In this document: one piece after another, positions 57,422-64,000 of the stretch
Numbering within the stretch: position 1 is the first letter of the stretch
How the letters are laid out: each line of letters starts with the position of its first letter
Source: Mycobacterium asiaticum
GTDB lineage: Bacteria; Actinomycetota; Actinomycetes; Mycobacteriales; Mycobacteriaceae
Assembly (NCBI RefSeq): GCF_001673635.1
Contig: NZ_LZMH01000028.1
Span: forward strand, 1-64,000
Length of the DNA stretch: 64,000 nt
Direction of reading: 5' to 3'
Position numbers and translations under genes: made by a program
Notes under the pieces: model-generated
What the model was told of the DNA's origin: nothing
The model's input: only the letters and a program-made list of their open reading frames with translations
The model's database searches: none

Positions 57422-58594
57422 CTACCCTGCGGCGGGTGGTCGGGTAACGAAGGTTGGTTTGAACCCGTACTGCGGGACCGCGCGACCGAATGGCTGGCTC
57501 GCGACGCTGCCCAATGGGACGCCCGGCACGCCGGCCGGTCCCGCTGCTGGCGGCGCCACCATCGGCGTGCCACCGAGTACGGAATGCAGTGGGCCGTTCA
57601 GCGGGGCGGCGGCCGTCCAGGCCGGCGGCACCGAGAGCTTGCCGACGATGCCGGAATTGCCGGTGCCGGCGGCGACCAATCCGCGCAATCCGCCACCGAC
57701 GGCGTCCACCTGACCCAGGGCCGCTATCGGTCCGGGCGCGGCGACGTTCTGAGCCGCGCCCGCCGCGCCCGCCACTTCCGAGGTGGCCGACGTGCCCAAC
57801 AGGCTAGACAGGGTTCCCACGGTGGCGCCCGGTGTGAATGCCCCGGTGGAAGTGATGGTGTTCCAGATGTTTGCGTTCGGCCCCCAGGCGTTGAGGAATC
57901 CCTCCAACCCGCCCGCTCCGGTGGTGCCATTGGTTCCGGCCAGGGCCTGAAGTGCCCCCGGCACGGCTGATATCAATTGCGACAATGCGCTCTGCTGGCC
58001 GGCGGCCGCGGCGCCGGCCTGGCTGACCGCGGCGGCTTGAGCGGCCGGTCCGCCGGGACTGGTCGTCTGCATCGGCTCGACGAAGGGGCTCAACTCCGTC
58101 GCCGCGGCCGACGAGGCCGCATATCCGTACATGGCGGCGGCGTCCTGTGCCCACATCTCGGCGTACTGCGCTTCCGTCGCCGCGATCGCCGGGGTGTTCT
58201 GGCCCAGGATGTTCGTGGCGACCAGCGTCGCCAACTGAGCGCGATTCGCCGCGATCAGCGGTGGCGGCACGGTTGCGGCGAATGCCGCTTCATACGCGGC
58301 GGCGGCGGCCTCGGCTTGCGCCGCCGTCTCCTCAGTCGCGGTGGCCGTCGCGCTCATCCACGCAACGTAAGGAGCGGCCGCCGCGGCCATCGCGGTGGAA
58401 GCCGGACCGAACCATTCTTCCCCCGTCAGCGCCGAGAGCACCGCCCCGTATGACAGGGCCGACGCGCGCAGCTCCGTGGCCAGCCCCTTCCAGGCCGAAG
58501 CCGCAGCCAACATCGGGCCGGAGCCCGCTCCGGTGTACATGCGCGCGGAATTGATCTCCGGTGGCAAGGCTGCAAAATCCAGCACAGCGGTCAT
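57422..58594 (-). CDS. PPE-SVP family protein, PPE31-like
   Basis: A 390-aa PPE protein with a strong GGGGGAGG site six bases before ATG 58594 ([20 protein letters not shown]). WFG lies at residues 61-63, YAEMWAQD at 144-151 and SVP at 321-323 (GKLSVPPAW). The C-terminus RAVPQYGFKPTFVTRPPAAG is the typical PPE-SVP ending and resembles PPE31 (Rv1807). In H37Rv PPE31 is preceded by PE20; here no PE gene precedes it. A conserved upstream element is present at 58719-58847. Confidence 0.88.
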   Translation of the reverse strand: MTAVLDFAALPPEINSARMYTGAGSGPMLAAASAWKGLATELRASALSYGAVLSALTGEEWFGPASTAMAAAAAPYVAWMSATATATEETAAQAEAAAAAYEAAFAATVPPPLIAANRAQLATLVATNILGQNTPAIAATEAQYAEMWAQDAAAMYGYAASSAAATELSPFVEPMQTTSPGGPAAQAAAVSQAGAAAAGQQSALSQLISAVPGALQALAGTNGTTGAGGLEGFLNAWGPNANIWNTITSTGAFTPGATVGTLSSLLGTSATSEVAGAAGAAQNVAAPGPIAALGQVDAVGGGLRGLVAAGTGNSGIVGKLSVPPAWTAAAPLNGPLHSVLGGTPMVAPPAAGPAGVPGVPLGSVASQPFGRAVPQYGFKPTFVTRPPAAG

Positions 58595-59194
58595 CGGTGG
58601 CCTCCCCCACTAATGCCAAATCCGATTTCGGGCAGCCGGCATCGCGAATTCATGCGGCAAATTTGCGCACAGCAATTACGCGCGTCTGCGACAGAATTAC
58701 GAGCAGACGGTGATTAACGCCAGAGCCGATTCAGCTTGCGAATACAGCGCCCGGGTCGGATCGAAACGAAATGGTCGTCGATCTCAGATAGGAACTATCG
58801 CCGGGACTCACTCCGCTCTCACCTCCTTCGGGCCAGGGCACACGGGGATGCCATGCGCACGCGACACAGAGATGAGGCAACAGCGGCAAAACCGCTGGGC
58901 CAGCACCTCTCTCGACAGAGCTTTGGCACCACACGGCGTATCCGGCGGGTACCGGAAGCCACTTGGGCTCAACCCTTAAGCCGGGAAGAGCTGTCCTGAC
59001 CCTGGGCGTCTTTCGACGTTCGAGGTCAGTGGCCTGTGTCCGTGCAGACGCCTCACCTAGCGAGGTGCATGCAAAGGCCATCGTGGCACTGAAGTCGGTA
59101 AGAGTCAACTCGGCACGCTGACGAAAGTCGGCGCGGACCAAAAACAAATGTGAGATGTTTTTTCGCGGGGTCGCGCACGAATTTATCGGCGCAA
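58595..59194. other. Intergenic gap upstream of the PPE31-like gene (600 bp)
   Basis: No gene of convincing length is present. The notable content is the conserved 129-bp element at 58719-58847. A 26-codon frame (58731-58811, GTG start) has a good GGAGGT site nine bases upstream but its start is not conserved in the second copy of the element. The remainder (58850-59194) shows only shadow frames. Confidence 0.55.
58719..58847 (-). promoter_or_regulatory. Conserved upstream element, copy 1 (upstream of the PPE31-like gene)
   Basis: This block aligns with 61889-62017. Four sub-blocks keep their spacing within 1 nt: GTGTGCCC (minus, 58843-58836), GGAGGT (58826-58821), GACCATTTCGTTTCGATCCG (58776-58757) and GAATCGGCT (58732-58724). 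Both copies precede PPE genes on the minus strand. Regulatory leader, duplicated promoter or remnant of a duplicated gene are all possible. Confidence 0.55.
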
Positions 59195-60400
59195 TTATCC
59201 GGCCGCGACCGGACGGGGCATGATGGTCAGTTTGAAGCCGTAGCGCGGGCCGTTGCCCCAACTCCGCGCGTACGCGTTGGCGGCGGGCATGCCGGGCAGT
59301 CCCGGCGTCCCCGCCGCAGCAGGCGCCGCCCCGGTCGGGGTCGAACCGGTCCCGGTCATCGCGATGCCACCGCGACCGGCGGCCTCGACGACGGTGGTCC
59401 AACTCGGCGGCACCGACAACCGCCCCACCAGGGTGGCCTGGTGGGCTCCGGCGCTCACTCCCCCGGCACCCGATTGTGCGCCGGTCAGCCCGGCGCTGAC
59501 GGACGCCGCATCGGCGGCGGCGGGCGCAGCGGCCCCGGATCCGCCCTCGGCCACCGCCTCGACGTCGGCGATCGAGTCGGTGACGGCGGGACTGATCACC
59601 GCCGGCGACACGTACTGGGCTGCCACGAACCCGTTCAACAGATCGGAGTTCAGGAATATCCCGTAGGGGTTGCCGTCGTTGCCGTCCAGGAAGTTCAAAA
59701 TGTCGGCGAGCAGCCCCGTCTGCGGCAGCGAATCGAAGGGCGATGACTCCGCAGGCGAAGCGAGTTGTTGCAAGCTTGCCGGCACCGCGGACATCAGTTG
59801 CGGTAGTTCGCTCTGAGTGAGTCCGGACCCGGTGGCGTGGGCCACCGCCGCGGCCTGCCCGGCGGACCCGGACGGGTCGGTGATCGGTTCGGGTTCGGTG
59901 AAGGGCGTCAACGCTGCGGCGTCGGCGGCGCTGACGGCATAGGCATACATCGCGGTGGCATCCTGCGCCCACATCTCCGCGTATTCGGCTTCGGTCGCGG
60001 CGATGGCAGGGGTGTTGATGCCGAGGAAATTCGTGGCGATCAGTGCCAGCAACCGGGCCCGGTTGGCGGCCACTACGGGTGGGGGCACCGTCATGGCGAA
60101 CGCGGCCTCGAAGGCCGCCGCCGCAGCCGCAGCCTGACCGGCGGTCTGCTCGGCCTGCGAGCCGGTGACGCTGAGCCACATGACGTACGGCGCCACCGCT
60201 GCGGCCATCGCCGCCGACGCCGGGCCCAGCCACCCGTCACCGATCAGGGTCGCTATCACCGACTCGTAAGCCGTTGCGGTCAAACGCATTTCCGCGGCAA
60301 TGGCGTCCCAGGCCGTCATCGCGGCCAGCATCGGCGCCGCACCGGGACCGGTGTACATGCGCAGCGAGTTGACTTCAGGTGGGAGTGCTCCGTAATCCAA
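59195..60400 (-). CDS. PPE-SVP family protein
   Basis: A 401-aa PPE protein. The chosen start is TTG 60400, eight bases after AAGGAGG, which gives the canonical [16 protein letters not shown]; a GTG at 60409 is part of the ribosome site itself. WLG is at residues 57-59, YAEMWAQD follows at about 140, and SVP is at about 329-331 (GRLSVPPSW). The end is RYGFKLTIMPRPVAAG. The middle holds ILNFLDGNDGNPYGIFLNS, a block shared with the upstream PPE paralogue. It is 39 bp after that paralogue, so the two are probably one operon. Expected ESX-5 substrate. Confidence 0.88.
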   Translation of the reverse strand: MDYGALPPEVNSLRMYTGPGAAPMLAAMTAWDAIAAEMRLTATAYESVIATLIGDGWLGPASAAMAAAVAPYVMWLSVTGSQAEQTAGQAAAAAAAFEAAFAMTVPPPVVAANRARLLALIATNFLGINTPAIAATEAEYAEMWAQDATAMYAYAVSAADAAALTPFTEPEPITDPSGSAGQAAAVAHATGSGLTQSELPQLMSAVPASLQQLASPAESSPFDSLPQTGLLADILNFLDGNDGNPYGIFLNSDLLNGFVAAQYVSPAVISPAVTDSIADVEAVAEGGSGAAAPAAADAASVSAGLTGAQSGAGGVSAGAHQATLVGRLSVPPSWTTVVEAAGRGGIAMTGTGSTPTGAAPAAAGTPGLPGMPAANAYARSWGNGPRYGFKLTIMPRPVAAG

Positions 60401-60439
60401 TACCAGCACCTCCTTAACCGACGGTGGTTCTCCCTCCTG

Positions 60440-61711
60440 TCAGCCCGCAGCCGGTGGGCGCCCCATGATCGTCGGACGGAAGCCATAGCGCGGCGGGTTG
60501 CCGAAGCTGTGGCCGTACATGCCCGGAGCGGGCATGCCGGGGAAACCGGGCACGCCGGAGGCGGCCGCCGGCGCGACGGCGGTACTGGTCCACCCACCAC
60601 CGGCGGTAGCCGCGCCGGCATGGTTGACCACCGAGGTGGCCGCGGTCCAGGTCTGCGGCACGGACAACCGACCGACCACCGCCGACTGGTTGATGCCTGC
60701 CGTCACGCCGCCGCTGCCCGTGGCGAAGGAGGCCTCGGCCACATCCATCAACGGGGGAAGGTTGGTCGGATTGGCCGGCGACTCCGCCGGTATCCAGGAT
60801 GGGTTGCCTGAGCCAGAGCCCATCGGCGGCACCCCGGCTCCTTCCTCCGCTCCCAGGGCAACCGCATTGATATCGGCCAGACCCGCAAAGACCGCGGGGG
60901 CCACGATGGCGGGGCTGGTATACCCGGCCGAGACGAACCCGTTGACCAGGGTGGAATTCAGGAAGATCCCGTACGGATTACCGTCGTTGCCGTCCAGGAA
61001 ATTGAGGATGTTGGCAAGCAGGTCGGCGCCCGGGAAAGCTTCGGCCGTTGCCGCTGGCGCGGCCAGCCCCTGCAGGGTGGACGGGACCGAAGACATGAGC
61101 TGCGAAAGCTGCGACTGGGCCACGGTGCCCGTAGCGCTGCCGGCTGCTTGGGTGACCGCCCCCGCCTGAGCCGCCTGGCCGGCCGGGTCGGTGACCTGGG
61201 CCGGCGGGGTGAACGGTGTCAGCGTCGAGGCCACCGCCGAGCTGGTGGCGTAGCCGTACATCGCCGCCGCGTCCTGGGCCCACATCTCGCCATAGGCGGC
61301 CTCGTTCGCCGCGATCGCGGGTGTGTTCTGGCCGAGCAGGTTGGTTGCGACAAGCATCTGCAACTGCGCGCGGTTTGCGGCGACGGCCGTCGGGGGCACC
61401 GTCATCGCATACGCGGCGTCATAGGCAGCCGCCGCTGCCGCCGCCTGGCCGGCGGCCTCCTCGGCCTTCACCCCGGTGAGGCTCATCCAGGTCAGATACG
61501 GGGTGATCGCGGACAGCATCGACTCCGATGCCGGCCCCAGCCAGCCGTCACCGGTCAGCACGGAGATCACCGTGTCATACCCGGCTGCCGTCGCATGGAG
61601 CTCGGCGGCCAGGCGGTCCCAGGCGGCAACCGCGGCCAGCAAGGGTGCCGAACCGGGCCCGGTGTACATGCGCAGTGAGTTGACTTCAGGGGGTAGCGCG
61701 CCGAAATCCAC
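60440..61711 (-). CDS. PPE-SVP family protein
   Basis: A 423-aa PPE protein from GTG 61711 ([16 protein letters not shown]); upstream in-frame starts lack PPE character. WLG is at residues 57-59, YGEMWAQD at about 140-147 and SVP at about 350-352 (GRLSVPQTW). The C-terminus is RYGFRPTIMGRPPAAG. It shares a central DGNDGNPYGIFLNS block with the next gene. The size equals PPE29 of H37Rv (423 aa), but one-to-one orthology is not claimed. A conserved upstream element lies at 61889-62017. Confidence 0.88.
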   Translation of the reverse strand: MDFGALPPEVNSLRMYTGPGSAPLLAAVAAWDRLAAELHATAAGYDTVISVLTGDGWLGPASESMLSAITPYLTWMSLTGVKAEEAAGQAAAAAAAYDAAYAMTVPPTAVAANRAQLQMLVATNLLGQNTPAIAANEAAYGEMWAQDAAAMYGYATSSAVASTLTPFTPPAQVTDPAGQAAQAGAVTQAAGSATGTVAQSQLSQLMSSVPSTLQGLAAPAATAEAFPGADLLANILNFLDGNDGNPYGIFLNSTLVNGFVSAGYTSPAIVAPAVFAGLADINAVALGAEEGAGVPPMGSGSGNPSWIPAESPANPTNLPPLMDVAEASFATGSGGVTAGINQSAVVGRLSVPQTWTAATSVVNHAGAATAGGGWTSTAVAPAAASGVPGFPGMPAPGMYGHSFGNPPRYGFRPTIMGRPPAAG

Positions 61712-61888
61712 CGCAATCACCGCCCGCCCGCGGAGTCGGGATGCGAGGTGAACAACTTTCTGACGCAATGATATTGAGCGGAAGGCATCGGACTCTCCTA
61801 ACGGATGGTCCGACCCAGCTACGGGCCTTGGCCGCTGTGGTGGTGTCGGGGTGCTTCCGAAAGCGTGGATGCCGCGCGTCGGATATGT

Positions 61889-62017
61889 GCGCCAGCCGAT
61901 TCCGACGACGGGAAAGCGCCGTGACCGGATCGGAAAGGAATGGTCATCGAATTCGTACAGTCGCTGTTGATCGGCTCAGTGGGGCCCCACCTCCCGTCGC
62001 CGTCGGGGCACACGGGA
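61889..62017 (-). promoter_or_regulatory. Conserved upstream element, copy 2 (between eccA5 and the first PPE gene)
   Basis: This is the second copy of the element at 58719-58847. GTGTGCCC (minus, 62013-62006), GGAGGT (61994-61989), GACCATTCCTTTCCGATCCG (61945-61926; 17 of 20 bases identical to copy 1) and GAATCGGCT (61902-61894) are in the same order and spacing. It lies in the 441-bp gap between eccA5 and the PPE gene, which otherwise holds no supported gene. Confidence 0.55.
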
Positions 62018-62152
62018 GCGCCACCGTGATCGCATTCTGCTCGTTCTGGCCCGAGTTGCACACAGCGTATCGGGCCGAAGCGGTAGCGGAGTGGTGTTAG
62101 GCAGAACAGATAGTTCGTGCCGCGCGGGCGTTTTGCCGGGCGCTTGGGGACG

Positions 62153-63985
62153 CTATTTGGTCTTCTTCTCCGCGACGGCGGCGCTGAGCCCCTCGGCGAG
62201 ATCTTCGCGGGTCAGCTCACGGAATCGGCGCATCTGCGCTTCGCTGAATTCCATGGAATCGCTGTTGAGCACCGCGTCCAGGTCTTCGTCGTCGAGCCGG
62301 AAGCTGCGGTGGTCACGCGCCTTCTCCACCACGTTGCGGACGAAGCCGGCGTTGCCCAGCATGTCGATCCCGCGAATCAGATCTCCGTCCTCGGAGTAAG
62401 TCTCGTCGGAGTAGAACTTGGTGTAGGACGGCAACAGGATGGCAGCCTCGTGCTCGGTGATGACGTCCTCGTTCTCCCGGCCCATCAGGACCGTCAACGC
62501 GACGAGTTCCTCCGGTGTGTAACTGAAGAACTCGATGACGGTCGAAAACCGCCGCCGCAGGCCCTGGTTCACCTCGAGCATCTTTTCCATCGCCTTGGCG
62601 TAACCGGCGCCGAACACCACGAGCTCGTCGCGATGGTTCTCCATGTAGAGCAGCAGCGTGTTGATGATGGCGTTGCCGTACGGGTCGCCCTGCGAGTATC
62701 CCTTCTCGTGCAGCGTGTGCATCTCGTCGAAGAACACCGCACCGCCGAGCGCTCCTTCGAGCATCTCTTCGCAGTTCTTTTCCGCGTCGGCCATGTAGCG
62801 GCCCAGCAACTTGGTACGACTGGTCTCCACCACCAGCGGCTTGCGCAGCACCGTCAAGCCGCACAGCTGCTTGGTGAAAGCTCTTGCCACCGAAGTCTTT
62901 CCGGTCCCCGGTGGGCCCAGCAGCAGGGTGTGCCGCGACGTCACCGGAACCGGCAGCCCCATCTTGGCGCGCGCGAGGTTCACCTTCGTCGTCGACTTGA
63001 TGAGCTTGATTTCCTTCTTGGCCTGCTCCATGCCGAGCATCGCGTTGAGCTCGGCATCACCCTCGGCCAGGTACTTCGCGGCCTCTTCGGCGTGCCGGGC
63101 GGCTTCGGCCTGCGCCCGGGTCGGTGCACTGTCCGGGTCCCACGGATCCGTGCGCGCCTCAATGGTTTCCGGGTCGGTCAGCACCAACCGGAAGTTGGGG
63201 TTGTCCAGTGCTTCGCGGGCGGGGGTGAACTTCGCGTCGCGGGAATACACCCGGCGCAGTAGTTCGACGGCCTCCTCTTCACGGCCCACGTGGCGCAGGC
63301 ACATGCCCTGGGTGTACAGGGCGATGTTCGCCGCGCCGGGCACGCGGTCGCCTTCGATGGCTTCCTGCCCCCGCCGGAATGCTTCCTCGAACACCCCGAG
63401 GGAGGCCAGCGCCGTAGTGGCCATTGCCGCGCCCGCCGCCTTGAGTTCAGGGTGACGCCATGGCGTGGCTTCGGGGAACTGGGCCAGCACGTCGGGCCAC
63501 CGCTTGGTGCGGAAGTAGAGCACCCCCCGCACGTAGCTGACCAGTTCCGAATCGAACGGGTGCCGGGGTTCGGTCGCGTCGAGCAGGTCCGCGGCCTCTT
63601 TGTACCGCTTGTTCTCCGCGAGCACCGCCGCGTAGGCGCAGGCCAGTGAGTCCACGCTGGTCACCGCCAGTCGCAGGAACAGTCCGTCGGAAACCTCCGG
63701 CCGGAACTGCAAGTCCGTCACGCCGAGGCGACGGGTCTCCCACCCGAAGGTCCGTACCGCCGCCCACGCGCCGGCGAGCACCTCGAGACTTTGGTCACCG
63801 GCGAGTATCCGCGCCAGCCAGGCGTCGCACATACCGGGATCCAGCGTGGTGGCGGTGGTGAACATCTGCGCCGCGACCTGCGGATTGTGGCTGGGCTGCA
63901 GCCCGTTGACGGAAATCCCGGATGCCAGAAGCCCGGCCACCATGGCGTTTCTGGCATCTTCGGCGGTCGACTGCGTGCGCGTCAT
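62153..63985 (-). CDS. eccA5: ESX-5 type VII secretion AAA+ ATPase EccA5
   Basis: A complete 610-aa cytosolic protein. The N-terminal half (about residues 1-280) is a TPR-like helical domain. The C-terminal CbbX-type AAA+ domain has Walker A GPPGTGKTS at 357-365, Walker B AVFFDEMH at 416-423 and the arginine finger region NQGLRRRF at about 473-480. In the ESX-5 system EccA helps to release PE/PPE substrates from their EspG chaperone before export. Its presence places the PPE cluster in the esx-5 locus; the membrane components (eccB5-eccE5, mycP5) must lie beyond the right edge. Counterpart of Rv1798. Confidence 0.95.
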   Translation of the reverse strand: MTRTQSTAEDARNAMVAGLLASGISVNGLQPSHNPQVAAQMFTTATTLDPGMCDAWLARILAGDQSLEVLAGAWAAVRTFGWETRRLGVTDLQFRPEVSDGLFLRLAVTSVDSLACAYAAVLAENKRYKEAADLLDATEPRHPFDSELVSYVRGVLYFRTKRWPDVLAQFPEATPWRHPELKAAGAAMATTALASLGVFEEAFRRGQEAIEGDRVPGAANIALYTQGMCLRHVGREEEAVELLRRVYSRDAKFTPAREALDNPNFRLVLTDPETIEARTDPWDPDSAPTRAQAEAARHAEEAAKYLAEGDAELNAMLGMEQAKKEIKLIKSTTKVNLARAKMGLPVPVTSRHTLLLGPPGTGKTSVARAFTKQLCGLTVLRKPLVVETSRTKLLGRYMADAEKNCEEMLEGALGGAVFFDEMHTLHEKGYSQGDPYGNAIINTLLLYMENHRDELVVFGAGYAKAMEKMLEVNQGLRRRFSTVIEFFSYTPEELVALTVLMGRENEDVITEHEAAILLPSYTKFYSDETYSEDGDLIRGIDMLGNAGFVRNVVEKARDHRSFRLDDEDLDAVLNSDSMEFSEAQMRRFRELTREDLAEGLSAAVAEKKTK

Positions 63986-64000
63986 TGTGTTGCTGCGCTG

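Noticed and set aside
58731..58811. 26-codon frame with GTG start and GGAGGT site
   Set aside because: The start codon and frame are not kept in the second copy of the element (61889-62017), where the same position reads CTG and runs into a stop. A regulatory element is a better explanation.
61819..61947. 42-codon frame (MTIPFRSGHGAF) in the eccA5-PPE gap
   Set aside because: No ribosome site near the ATG, and the matching codon in copy 1 of the element is ACG; low similarity beyond the shared DNA block.

Overview
The window is a high-GC actinobacterial chromosome segment from a mycobacterium. Gene content and order match the Mycobacterium tuberculosis H37Rv interval Rv1863c to Rv1798, read in the opposite orientation. 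The ESX-5 ATPase gene eccA5 and a cluster of six PPE genes at the right end point to a slow-growing species. The two PE_PGRS genes and the urease operon found in this interval of M. tuberculosis are missing, so this is not the M. tuberculosis complex. A relative of the M. avium complex would fit, but that species guess is inference. No rRNA or tRNA gene, insertion sequence or CRISPR array was seen.

Left part (1-12 kb): a truncated DUF222/HNH (13E12-type) protein, a MOSC protein, a CPBP membrane protease, an alcohol dehydrogenase (adhA), a small GlsB/YeaQ membrane protein, the secreted Ala/Pro-rich antigen Apa, the molybdate transporter modABC, an SDR, an F420-type luciferase-like oxidoreductase, the type II NADH dehydrogenase ndh and a hotdog thioesterase. 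A small RNA gene matching MrsI, with an IdeR-box promoter and intrinsic terminator, sits between the thioesterase and blaI.

Middle (12-38 kb): blaI and an M56 protease gene, gnd1, guaB1, two CNNM/CorC-type CBS membrane proteins, malate synthase glcB, a VWA membrane protein, a haloalkane dehalogenase, glycine decarboxylase gcvB behind a tandem glycine riboswitch, two MerR regulators, a bifunctional-nuclease-family protein, the FHA protein GarA, gcvH, three division-associated membrane proteins (DUF881, Sbp, DUF881), pgsA2, secA2 and ilvG. Glycine cleavage, the glyoxylate enzyme GlcB and the 2-oxoglutarate/glutamate switch GarA lie close together, so the region is rich in C2/C5 metabolism.

Right part (38-50 kb): the BacA-type transporter, an M13 lipoprotein peptidase and a 57-bp tandem repeat that sits where H37Rv has PE_PGRS33. 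Then come a flavoprotein dehydrogenase with a VOC partner, a TetR regulator divergent from an F420-type DUF385 gene, a trypsin-like secreted protease, a sterol-desaturase-like protein, an esterase, an NDH-2-like oxidoreductase and mgtC.

PPE/ESX-5 end (50-64 kb): two parallel copies of a three-gene module (PPE32-like, PPE33-like, DUF732 secreted protein), a PPE31-like gene, two tandem PPE-SVP genes, and complete eccA5 at the edge. EccA5 is the cytosolic AAA+ protein of the ESX-5 machine that exports PPE proteins. There is no PE gene in the cluster.
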